A stretch of DNA of 10,280 nucleotides from Lutibacter sp. (lineage in GTDB: Bacteria; Bacteroidota; Bacteroidia; Flavobacteriales; Flavobacteriaceae), in NCBI GenBank assembly GCA_003516285.1, contig DPCK01000035.1:3199-13478 (forward strand). Direction: 5' to 3'. The position numbers were made by a program, and so were the translations under genes. Below the pieces are notes generated by a model that was not told the DNA's origin, made no database searches, and saw nothing but the letters and a program-made list of their open reading frames with translations. Of this stretch, positions 1 to 6,547 are shown piece after piece; the first letter of the stretch is position 1; each line of letters starts with the position of its first letter.

Positions 1-1287
1 CAATTTCAAAAAGCGATAAGCTACGGACTTACCGGCAACGAGAATGCCAAAATAAAGGAATTGAATGCCTTTTTAAATTCATCGACAAAATCTGGCTATA
101 AAGATGATGCTTATTATGTTTTGGGAAATTCATACCTTGAAAAAAATCAAAATGAATTGGCCATAGAGAATTATGACAATCTTATTGCCAATTATAAAAG
201 AAGTCCGCTGGTTTCAAAAGCAATGCTTAAAAAAGGCCTGATTTATTACAATACCAATAAAAATGAGCAAGCCTTAACAGCCTATAAAACGGTGGTGCAG
301 CAGTTCCCAAATTCTGCCGACGCCAAACAAGCGGTTAAAAATGCACGACAAATTTATGTGGATTTAGGCCGCGTTGATGAATATGCCGCTTGGGTAAAAA
401 CAGTGGGTTTTGTTAATGTAACCAATGCCGAATTAGACAATGACACGTATGAATCTGCCGAAAAACAATATCTGCAAAACAACCATAAAAAAGCGATTGA
501 AAGCTTTAAAAAATATCTGGTAAGTTTCCCTAACGGTTTGCACGCCTTAAATGCCAATTTCTATTTGGCACAATCTTTATTTTCAGACAACAAACATTCC
601 GAAGCAATTTCGAATTACAATTATGTTATAAATCAACCTCATAGTGAATTTACCGAAGACGCGCTTTCACGTTTGTCTTTAATCTATTTGCAAAACAACA
701 ATTGGGAAAAAGCAATTCCGTTATTGGAACGATTGGAAAGTGAGGCAAACTTGCCGCAGAATACCATTTTTGCGCAATCTAACTTAATGAAAGGCCATTA
801 CGCCGCCAAAAATTACAGTAAGGCGGTGGATTATGCCGAATTGGTTTTGCGGAATAATAAATTGGAAGACCGCGTAAAATCAGATGCACATATCATTATA
901 GCCCGCTCTGCGATTAAAACAAACAACGAATCAAAAGCCAGGAACGCTTACGCAACCGTTGAAAAAATTGCATCAGGCGAGTTAAAAGCGGAAGCCTTGT
1001 ATTACAGTGCCTACTTTGAAAACAAAGATGGAAACTATAAAGTTTCAAGTGAAATTGTCCAAAAAATTGCTGCGGAATACTCCGCTTTCAAATATTGGGG
1101 CGCGAAAGGATTGGTGCTGATGGCCGATAACAATTACAAATTAAAAGATGCCTACCAAGCCACTTATATTTTGGAAAGCGTGATAAAAAACTTTACCCAG
1201 TTTAGTGATGTAGTTGAAGAAGCCACCACAGCGCTGAATAAAATTAAAATGGAACAGGCCAAAACCAATGAATCAATTGAAAATTGA
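1..1287 (+). CDS. Tetratricopeptide-repeat protein, C-terminal part (5' end outside window)
   Basis: The frame is open from base 1, so the TTG at 61 is internal and the gene begins to the left of the window. The last 428 residues are visible. They are almost entirely paired helices with TPR spacing and the TPR-6/YbgF-BamD flavour: blocks at about visible residues 35-125 (Y-LGNSYLE, A-ENYDNLI, KGLIYYNT, ALTAYKTVVQQFPNS), 153-250 (A-ESFKKYLVSFPNG, YLAQSLF, AI-NYNYVI) and 250-400 (weaker repeats). No catalytic motif is visible. TPR arrays of this kind are protein-protein scaffolds, often periplasmic or outer-membrane associated in Gram-negatives; whether this one is exported cannot be seen because the N-terminus is missing. 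It ends in TGA and is followed after 103 bases by the barrel gene on the same strand. The two probably work together in the envelope, which is inference from position. Confidence 0.9.
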   Translation, partial: QFQKAISYGLTGNENAKIKELNAFLNSSTKSGYKDDAYYVLGNSYLEKNQNELAIENYDNLIANYKRSPLVSKAMLKKGLIYYNTNKNEQALTAYKTVVQQFPNSADAKQAVKNARQIYVDLGRVDEYAAWVKTVGFVNVTNAELDNDTYESAEKQYLQNNHKKAIESFKKYLVSFPNGLHALNANFYLAQSLFSDNKHSEAISNYNYVINQPHSEFTEDALSRLSLIYLQNNNWEKAIPLLERLESEANLPQNTIFAQSNLMKGHYAAKNYSKAVDYAELVLRNNKLEDRVKSDAHIIIARSAIKTNNESKARNAYATVEKIASGELKAEALYYSAYFENKDGNYKVSSEIVQKIAAEYSAFKYWGAKGLVLMADNNYKLKDAYQATYILESVIKNFTQFSDVVEEATTALNKIKMEQAKTNESIEN

Positions 1288-1390
1288 TAATTTCAAATTA
1301 GGCAATTAGCCGATTGGACAATGAAAAATTTGAAAATTAATTTACAAACGATTAAACATAAATAATTAAACGATTAAACAAAAAAAAGCG
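1288..1390. repeat. AT-rich intergenic gap with two 13-base direct repeats
   Basis: This gap between the TPR and barrel genes is very AT-rich. The 13-mer AAACGATTAAACA occurs exactly at 1346-1358 and 1368-1380, 22 bases apart start to start, about two helical turns. A small bulged hairpin (TTGAAA at 1277-1282 against TTTCAA at 1291-1296) spans the stop codon of the TPR gene and has no following T-run, so it is not a convincing terminator. I find no TAnnTTTG -7 box here, which favours transcription of the barrel gene from upstream. The 13-mers could be an operator or only slippage-derived low-complexity sequence. Confidence 0.6.
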
Positions 1391-3133
1391 ATGCATCATA
1401 AACTCCTTATAACTTCATTCTTCATTTTAGTGACTAGCGTTTCCTTTTCTCAGATAATAAAGAAAAAAGATACCTTAAAAACTGAGGAAATCACTGTTGA
1501 AAAGCCCTATGCGCCAACTATTTCGGATGCGTTTAAGGTTAGGTCGAATCCCAATATCGAAAATGAAACAAAAAACTTGGCAAAAGAAAAAGTGAGCTAC
1601 AGCATTTTTTCTGTTCCTGTTGCTTCCACTTTTACGCCTTCAAAAGGAAAAGCGCAAAGTATCGCCAGAGGTCCGAAAGAACGTTTTTATGAAAATTATC
1701 TCTCCGTAGGATATGGAAATTTCAACACTCCGTATCTTGATGCTTTTATGCACTTTGGGGACAAAAAGAACAACGATTTCGGTATATTTTTAAACCACCT
1801 TTCATCAGAAGGCGGCATTAAAGATTTACTGCTGAACGATAATTTTTCCGACTCAAAAATTGACGTTTATTACAAACAATTTGACCGCGATTACAACTTT
1901 CAAATTAATGCAGGTTCCCAGTTAAAAAAGCAAAATTATTACGGTTTATCGAATGAGATCACTTATGGCGATGCTTTTATTGCAGCTATGGATGAAGAAC
2001 AAATCTACAAAACTGTTTACGGAGGTGGCAAAGTGAGCTTTGAAGACTCTTTTTTTCGAGGTGCTTCTGCTGAAATCGTAAATTTTTCAGATGATTATAA
2101 CAGCAATGAAATTCGCTTGCTGGTAAAACCAACTTTGGAATTTCCTATTTCGAAGGAAAAGATCAATGGAGAATTTTTAGTCGATCTTATTTCCGGTCGA
2201 TTCAAACAAAGTTATAACGACGGAAACGATGTGAATTACAGTTTTTTAAATCTGGGTTTCAGCCCGAATTTAGAAATTGTCAGAGAAAGTTTTACGCTTA
2301 ATCTAGGTGCAAAATTGTATTACGTGAACGATTTGGAACATAAAAGTAACGACTATTTTGCCTATCCAAACGTGACAACATCCTTTAAAATGATTGATGA
2401 AGTGCTGACAGTTGTTGCTGGGGTAACGGGTGATTTAGAGCAAAATTCCTATAAAAGTTTTGCTGAAAAAAATCCGTTTGTTTCTCCAACCTTAGATATT
2501 CAGCAAACCGACAAACAATATAGGGCATATGTCGGCACAAAAGGAAAATTGGCGTCAAATATTGGCTATAACTTTAATGTGAGCCATACTTCTGAAAAAA
2601 ATAAACCGTTTTTTATCCAAAATCAGACAAAAACTGACGGAACCATCATACTTGTTGAAAAAGGCTATGAAGCAGGAAATTCATTTGGCGTGGTTTATGA
2701 CAATGTTAAAACTTTAGGGGTTTTCGGAGAAATAACCATTGACGCTTCCAAAGAATTTAATTTTACAGGAACATTAAACTATTCGCACCATACTGTTGAA
2801 ACGTTGTTAGAGGCCTGGAATACGCCAAAAATGACAGGTACTATTTCGGCCGACTATCAAAATAAAGATTGGTTTGCAGGCGCAAAATTATTTTACAACG
2901 GCGAAACCGAAGATTTTGTGATTCCTTATGGTTTTACAGCTGAAAACGGAATTATCGTAACAAATGAATCGTATATGGATTTAAACCTGAATGGCGGTTA
3001 TAACTTTTCAGACAGGCTTACCGTATTTGCGAAAATCAACAATGCATTAGGCGAAAAATACCACCGATTTTTAAATTATCAGGTGCAAACCTTGCAAATT
3101 TTAGGCGGTTTAACCTATAAATTTGATTTGTAG
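1391..3133 (+). CDS. Plugless TonB-dependent-receptor-like outer-membrane beta-barrel protein
   Basis: This is a 580-residue protein. Residues 1-20 form a signal peptide (MHHKL, hydrophobic ITSFFILVTSVSFS, cleavage before Gln21). Residues 21-95 are a linker with a TEEITVEKPYAPTISDAFKV stretch and a SVPVASTFTP stretch. From about residue 96 onward, alternating aromatic/polar beta strands (ENYLSVGYGNF, YNFQINAGSQL, LFYNG and others) run to a typical receptor C-terminus (FAKINNALGEKYHRF..., ending LTYKFDL). TonB-dependent receptors normally carry a plug of roughly 120-150 residues before the barrel; there is no room for one here and no plug motifs are visible. Automated annotation would probably call it a TonB-dependent receptor, but TonB-gated transport is doubtful without a plug. 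The ATG at 1391 gives the complete signal peptide. It follows the TPR gene by 103 bases; a joint envelope role is inferred and the substrate or partner is unknown. Confidence 0.85.
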   Translation: MHHKLLITSFFILVTSVSFSQIIKKKDTLKTEEITVEKPYAPTISDAFKVRSNPNIENETKNLAKEKVSYSIFSVPVASTFTPSKGKAQSIARGPKERFYENYLSVGYGNFNTPYLDAFMHFGDKKNNDFGIFLNHLSSEGGIKDLLLNDNFSDSKIDVYYKQFDRDYNFQINAGSQLKKQNYYGLSNEITYGDAFIAAMDEEQIYKTVYGGGKVSFEDSFFRGASAEIVNFSDDYNSNEIRLLVKPTLEFPISKEKINGEFLVDLISGRFKQSYNDGNDVNYSFLNLGFSPNLEIVRESFTLNLGAKLYYVNDLEHKSNDYFAYPNVTTSFKMIDEVLTVVAGVTGDLEQNSYKSFAEKNPFVSPTLDIQQTDKQYRAYVGTKGKLASNIGYNFNVSHTSEKNKPFFIQNQTKTDGTIILVEKGYEAGNSFGVVYDNVKTLGVFGEITIDASKEFNFTGTLNYSHHTVETLLEAWNTPKMTGTISADYQNKDWFAGAKLFYNGETEDFVIPYGFTAENGIIVTNESYMDLNLNGGYNFSDRLTVFAKINNALGEKYHRFLNYQVQTLQILGGLTYKFDL

Positions 3134-3162
3134 CAGAATCCTAAAAAAATTAAACTTTTTTG

Positions 3163-3189
3163 TGTAGTTTAGACACTTTAAAAACTACA
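3163..3189 (+). promoter_or_regulatory. 8-bp inverted repeat just upstream of the M28 peptidase start
   Basis: TGTAGTTT (3163-3170) and AAACTACA (3182-3189) are perfect reverse complements separated by 11 bases. The right arm ends four bases before the ATG at 3194, so the hairpin would cover the ribosome-loading region if transcribed. It has no T-run on either side, so it is not a factor-independent terminator. It could be a translational hairpin or a protein-binding dyad; there is no direct evidence for either. Confidence 0.4.
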
Positions 3190-3193
3190 TCGA

Positions 3194-4597
3194 ATGAAAC
3201 ATTCTTTTATTGCAATATTCCTACTTATTGCATTTTCCTCTTATGACAGCCTTAAATCTGTAAAAAATAGTGAACCAACTGTAAACAAAGCCGATTCAAT
3301 TGTTGTTAGACAACTGTTTAATTCGGCTTTAAACAATGGAAAATCTTACCAATGGCTTGATCATTTATCAAACAATATTGGCGGACGATTATCAGGTTCT
3401 CCGCAAGCGCAACAAGCCGTTGAATGGGGCGAAAAATTAATGAAAGACTTAGGTTTCGACAAGGTTTGGCTACAGCCCGTAATGGTTCCGCATTGGGTGA
3501 GAGGTGAAAAAGAAGTTGCCTATTTTACCATTGGCAAAATTAAATATGATGTGGCAATTTGCGCTTTGGGCGGTTCTGTTCCAACCCCTAAAAAAGGCGT
3601 TTCGGGTGAAGTTATTGAAGTGAACAGCTTGGCCGAAGCTGAAGCTTTAGGCGAAAAACTGAGAGGAAAAATCGTCTTTTTTAACCGACCGTTTGAAGAC
3701 ACTCCTATTGAAACTTTTAAGTCGTACAGCGGTTGCGTAGACCAACGCGGCGGCGGGGCTAAAGTAACCGGTAAATTTGGTGTTTTAGGTGTTATTGTTC
3801 GCTCTATGACACACAGTATTGACAATTTTCCGCATACTGGCGCTATGGGTTACGGCGATATTCCGGATAACGAAAAAGTTCCTGCAGCAGCAATCAGTAC
3901 CATAGCAGCAAATTTATTGAGCGAAAAATTAAAAGAAAACCCAAACTTGAAATTTTATTTCAAACAAAGCTGCGAAACATTGCCGGACGCTCCTTCATTT
4001 AACGTAATAGGCGAAATGACCGGAAGTGAATTTCCAGATACATTTATCACTGTTGGCGGACATTTAGATTCTTGGGATTTGGGTGATGGCGCCCACGATG
4101 ACGGCGCAGGTATTGTGCAATCCATTGAAGTTTTAAGGCTTTTTCAATTAAACGGCATCAAACCAAAACACACCATTCGCGCCGTGTTGTTTATGAATGA
4201 AGAAAACGGATTGCGAGGCGGCAGAAAATATGCAGAAGAAGCCAAAAAAAATAACGAAAATCATATTGCAGCTTTGGAATCTGATTCCGGCGGATTTACG
4301 CCGAGAGGATTTTCTCTCGACGCCAACGGCAAAAGTTTAGAGCTGATTAAAAGTTGGAAACCATTGCTTGCTCCTTACGGATTACACGATATCAATAAAG
4401 GCCACGGCGGTGCAGATATTGGTCCGCTAAAATCGGAAACCATTACTTTAATTAGTTACAAACCAGATTCCCAACGATATTTTGATTATCACCACGCGAC
4501 AATTGACACTTTTGATAAGATTAATAAACGTGAACTTGAGTTGGGAGCCGCTTCTATGGCATCATTGATTTACTTATTGGATAACTATTTACAATAA
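3194..4597 (+). CDS. Exported M28-family zinc metallopeptidase, carboxypeptidase Q-like
   Basis: This 467-residue exopeptidase is predicted to release terminal amino acids from peptides outside the cytoplasm. Residues 1-17 are a short Sec signal (MKHSFIAIFLLIAFSSY); there is no lipobox Cys. A PA-like insert with GSVPTPKKGVSGEV and LRGKIVFFNRP occupies about 125-260. The M28 catalytic domain follows: GGHLDSWDLGDGAHDDGAG supplies His290 (zinc) and bridging Asp302; MNEENG supplies catalytic Glu336 and zinc-binding Glu337; ESDSGG supplies Asp364; DYHHATIDT supplies His434. All five expected metal ligands and the general base are present, so it should be active. Length and motif order match bacterial and eukaryotic carboxypeptidase Q (plasma glutamate carboxypeptidase) relatives; exact peptide preference cannot be read. 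The ATG at 3194 starts the signal peptide. The amidohydrolase gene starts 93 bases downstream on the same strand, compatible with one transcript. Confidence 0.92.
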   Translation: MKHSFIAIFLLIAFSSYDSLKSVKNSEPTVNKADSIVVRQLFNSALNNGKSYQWLDHLSNNIGGRLSGSPQAQQAVEWGEKLMKDLGFDKVWLQPVMVPHWVRGEKEVAYFTIGKIKYDVAICALGGSVPTPKKGVSGEVIEVNSLAEAEALGEKLRGKIVFFNRPFEDTPIETFKSYSGCVDQRGGGAKVTGKFGVLGVIVRSMTHSIDNFPHTGAMGYGDIPDNEKVPAAAISTIAANLLSEKLKENPNLKFYFKQSCETLPDAPSFNVIGEMTGSEFPDTFITVGGHLDSWDLGDGAHDDGAGIVQSIEVLRLFQLNGIKPKHTIRAVLFMNEENGLRGGRKYAEEAKKNNENHIAALESDSGGFTPRGFSLDANGKSLELIKSWKPLLAPYGLHDINKGHGGADIGPLKSETITLISYKPDSQRYFDYHHATIDTFDKINKRELELGAASMASLIYLLDNYLQ

Positions 4598-4602
4598 AAA
4601 AA

Positions 4603-4686
4603 ATGAAACGAGCCTCACAAATTTGTATACACACAGGAATGATTAATGGCGAACAGCAGCTGTTACCGCTAAAAAATAAAATTTAA
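4603..4686 (+). CDS. Possible 27-residue mini-ORF between peptidase and amidohydrolase
   Basis: An ATG preceded by a run of A residues opens a 27-codon frame ending in TAA. It begins five bases after the peptidase stop and ends four bases before the amidohydrolase start, filling the gap almost exactly. The product starts MKRASQICIHTG and ends LPLKNKI; it has no signal peptide or transmembrane segment and I recognise no family. Its GC content, about 35 percent by hand count, is closer to the coding regions than to the AT-rich gaps. A frame this short can occur by chance, and the same DNA also carries two dyads. It could be a small protein, a leader peptide, a remnant of a longer gene, or nothing. 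Confidence 0.2.
   Translation: MKRASQICIHTGMINGEQQLLPLKNKI
4617..4669 (+). promoter_or_regulatory. Two DNA dyads upstream of the amidohydrolase gene
   Basis: ACAAATTTGT (4617-4626) is a perfect 10-base palindrome. AACAGC (4652-4657) and GCTGTT (4659-4664) are perfect inverted repeats around a single A, flanked by GCG (4649-4651) and CGC (4667-4669) with a two-base offset. The second has too small a centre to form a full RNA hairpin, so a protein-binding dyad is likelier if it is functional. It lies about 21 bases before the amidohydrolase ATG. No clear -33/-7 promoter pair is seen here. Confidence 0.3.
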
Positions 4687-4690
4687 ACAG

Positions 4691-6307
4691 ATGAAAAAAA
4701 TCATTGTACTCCTCTTATTAATTACAGGAATTTCGTGCACAAAGAAAGAAAAAGCAGACACCATTGTCATCAATGCCAATATTTATACGGTGAATGATGC
4801 GTTTGACAAGGCGGAAGCATTTGCCATAAAAGACGGTAAAATTGTTGCGGTGGGAACATCACAGGAAATTCAGGCAAAATATGCCGGAACCTTTATAAAT
4901 GACGCAAAAGGAAAAACCATTGTTCCCGGATTTATTGACGCACACTGCCATTTTTTTGGATTGGGATTGGATAAACAAAAAGTTGATTTAACAGACACCA
5001 AAAGTTTTGAAGAAGTTGTTCAGCGAATTGTCGATTTTCAAAAAGAAAATAACGCAACCTATATCACCGGTCGCGGCTGGGACCAAAACGATTGGGAAGT
5101 GAAAGAATTTCCGACCAAAGATAAATTAGATGAATTATTTCCGACAACGCCAATCGCCATTACCAGAATTGACGGCCACGCGCTATTGGCAAATCAAGCG
5201 GCCATAGATTTAGCGGGAATAACCGTAAAAACACCATTTTCAGGAGGAGAAATCCTACAAAAAAGAGGGAAGTTAACGGGTATTTTCATTGATACACCAA
5301 TGGAATTAATTGAAGCTAAAATCCCGGCGCCTTCCAAAAAAGATAATATAGAAGCCTTAAAAGATGCCGAAAAGATTTGTTTCGATTTGGGATTAACAAC
5401 GGTTGATGATGCCGGGCTCTCCATAGAAACCATTGAATTAATCGACAGTTTACAGCAAGCAGGCGCTTTAAAAATAAGAATATACGCAATGGTTTCGGCA
5501 AGCGACGAAAACATTGATTATTATGCAAAAAAAGGCATTTTTAAAACCGACCGATTAAATGTGCGATCCTTTAAAGTGTATTCAGACGGTGCTTTAGGCT
5601 CTCGTGGCGCTGCAATGAAAAAACCGTATAGCGACCAACACAATCATTTTGGCGCTTTGGTAACTCCTTTAGATAAATTGAAAGAATTTGCCGAAAAAAT
5701 TGCGGCAACCGATTTTCAAATGAATACGCACGCAATTGGCGACTCGGCAAATTACGTGATGCTAAAAACCTATAAAGAAGTTTTAAAAGGCAAAAAAGAC
5801 AGCCGATGGAGAATTGAGCACGCGCAAATTGTTGATGTAGCTGATTTTAATTATTTCGAAAATATCTTGCCTTCCGTACAGCCTACACACGCAACTTCTG
5901 ATATGTATTGGGCGCAAGACCGAGTTGGCGAAGAAAGAATGAAAGGCGCTTATGCCTATAAAGTTTTATTGAATACTTACGGGAAAATTGCTTTAGGAAC
6001 AGATTTTCCTGTAGAAAAGGTAAGTCCCCTGTTAACTTTTTACGCCTCAGTGGCGCGCAAAGATTTGAACAATTTTCCTGAAAATGGCTTTCAGATGGAA
6101 AATGCACTGACAAGAGAAGAAACCTTAAAAGGAATGACCATTTGGGCGGCTTATTCCAATTTTGAAGAAAAAGAAAAAGGAAGCATCGAAGCTGGGAAAA
6201 TGGCCGATTTTATCGTGCTCAACAAAAATATTATGGAAATTGAAGCCGACAAAATTCCATATATAAATATTGATGAAACGTATGTTGGTGGCGTGAAAGT
6301 GAAGTAA
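4691..6307 (+). CDS. Amidohydrolase family (Amidohydro_3, YtcJ-like) probable lipoprotein
   Basis: This 538-residue metal-dependent hydrolase of the amidohydrolase superfamily belongs to the branch with YtcJ (COG1574 type). An N-terminal lipoprotein signal is likely: MKKIIVLLLLITGISC with lipidated Cys16, so the enzyme would be membrane-anchored outside the cytoplasm. The small beta domain is seen in ADTIVINANIYTVND and in the C-terminal KMADFIVLNKNI. Metal-site residues are visible: His85 and His87 (DAHCHF), probable carboxylated Lys295 (SFKVYSDGALGSRGA), His347 (NTHAIGD), His377 (RIEHAQ) and Asp438 (LGTDFP). Family signatures RGWDQNDW and RIDGHALLANQAA are intact. The family cleaves C-N bonds in amides, carbamates or cyclic ureides; the substrate here is unknown. 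The ATG at 4691 is needed for the lipoprotein signal. It follows the M28 peptidase on the same strand, suggesting but not proving joint use of peptide or amide nutrients. Confidence 0.9.
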   Translation: MKKIIVLLLLITGISCTKKEKADTIVINANIYTVNDAFDKAEAFAIKDGKIVAVGTSQEIQAKYAGTFINDAKGKTIVPGFIDAHCHFFGLGLDKQKVDLTDTKSFEEVVQRIVDFQKENNATYITGRGWDQNDWEVKEFPTKDKLDELFPTTPIAITRIDGHALLANQAAIDLAGITVKTPFSGGEILQKRGKLTGIFIDTPMELIEAKIPAPSKKDNIEALKDAEKICFDLGLTTVDDAGLSIETIELIDSLQQAGALKIRIYAMVSASDENIDYYAKKGIFKTDRLNVRSFKVYSDGALGSRGAAMKKPYSDQHNHFGALVTPLDKLKEFAEKIAATDFQMNTHAIGDSANYVMLKTYKEVLKGKKDSRWRIEHAQIVDVADFNYFENILPSVQPTHATSDMYWAQDRVGEERMKGAYAYKVLLNTYGKIALGTDFPVEKVSPLLTFYASVARKDLNNFPENGFQMENALTREETLKGMTIWAAYSNFEEKEKGSIEAGKMADFIVLNKNIMEIEADKIPYINIDETYVGGVKVK

Positions 6308-6378
6308 ATTTTTTGAGTTGAAAGTTTCAAGTTTAATGTTTCAAGTTTAAAAAATAAAAAAATCGTAAATCGTAAATC
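6308..6378. repeat. Short AT-rich tandem and direct repeats downstream of the amidohydrolase
   Basis: Right after the stop lie TTGAAA-G-TTTCAA (6318-6330, perfect inverted repeat), then two exact copies of GTTTCAAGTTTAA (6324-6336 and 6338-6350, period 14), an A-rich run, and AATCGTA repeated twice plus AATC (6361-6378). They look like slippage-grown intergenic sequence; similar AT-rich strings are, from memory, common between flavobacterial genes. No T-run follows the inverted repeat, so it is a poor terminator. Confidence 0.6.
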
Positions 6379-6379
6379 C

Positions 6380-6404
6380 GTCAACCTGAGCGGAGCTGAA
6401 GGTC
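6380..6404. repeat. REP-like hairpin (CCTGAGCGGAGCTGAAGG type)
   Basis: GC-rich sequence inside an AT-rich gap. ACCT (6384-6387) pairs with AGGT (6400-6403), and inside it AGC (6389-6391) pairs with GCT (6395-6397) over a GGA loop. The sequence closely resembles the CCTGAGCGGAGTCGAAGG-type dispersed intergenic repeat that I recall from many Bacteroidota genomes; that comparison is memory, not a search. There is no coding capacity. Such repeats tend to lie between convergent genes, as here. Confidence 0.5.
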
Positions 6405-6414
6405 GTAATACCTA

Positions 6415-6507
6415 TTGCGTTAGGGGGTGAAGTGAAAATCCTTTTTTGAGGTTCTTCGCCGAAAAAAAGATTGTAACGAAAAACCCGACCTGCAGGGAAA
6501 CGCCCAA
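6415..6507. ncRNA. Structured intergenic element, candidate RNA or dispersed repeat
   Basis: About 93 bases fold into a nested structure. The ends TTGCGTT (6415-6421) pair with AACGCCCAA (6499-6507) with a two-C bulge. GGGT (6425-6428) can pair with ACCC (6483-6486). A central hairpin has arms AATCCTTTTTT (6437-6447) and AAAAAAAGATT (6462-6472) with one mismatch and a 14-base loop. A last segment, CCTGCAGG (6489-6496), is self-complementary, and CCC (6484-6486) could alternatively pair with GGG (6495-6497). The pattern resembles a GCGTTAGGGATTGAAG...AGCCCGACCC...ACGCCC element that I recall as widely repeated between flavobacterial genes. Whether it is transcribed, and on which strand, is unknown. 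It might correspond to a known motif such as Flavo-1 RNA, which I cannot verify. Confidence 0.45.
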
Positions 6508-6510
6508 ATT

Positions 6511-6547
6511 TATAGCGCACTTTTAAACTGTTGCGCTATATTTTTTT
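6511..6547 (+). terminator. Factor-independent terminator overlapping the end of the FUSC gene
   Basis: TATAGCGCA (6511-6519) and TGCGCTATA (6532-6540) form a perfect 9-base-pair stem with a 12-base loop, followed on the plus strand by seven T residues (6541-6547). This is a good intrinsic terminator for transcripts coming from the amidohydrolase. Its right arm and T-run are also the last codons of the minus-strand FUSC gene (the AAA AAA TAT AGC GCA codons), and the FUSC stop codon lies in the loop. On the minus strand only a short AAATTT follows, so termination in that direction would be weaker. Confidence 0.7.

Noticed and set aside
61..63. TTG as a possible start of the TPR gene
   Set aside because: The frame continues open to base 1 with TPR-compatible residues, so this is an internal Leu codon of a gene cut by the window edge.
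1277..1296. Hairpin at the end of the TPR gene as a terminator
   Set aside because: The stem is six pairs of mostly A-T with a bulge and no T-run follows, so it is not a credible intrinsic terminator.
3520..3825. Minus-strand open frame of about 100 codons opposite the M28 peptidase
   Set aside because: It is antisense to the peptidase, has no leader or family resemblance, and is explained by the codon use of the real gene.
5194..5528. Two overlapping minus-strand open frames inside the amidohydrolase gene
   Set aside because: They lie antisense to a well-supported gene with conserved metal-site motifs, and their translations show no recognisable family, signal peptide or domain.
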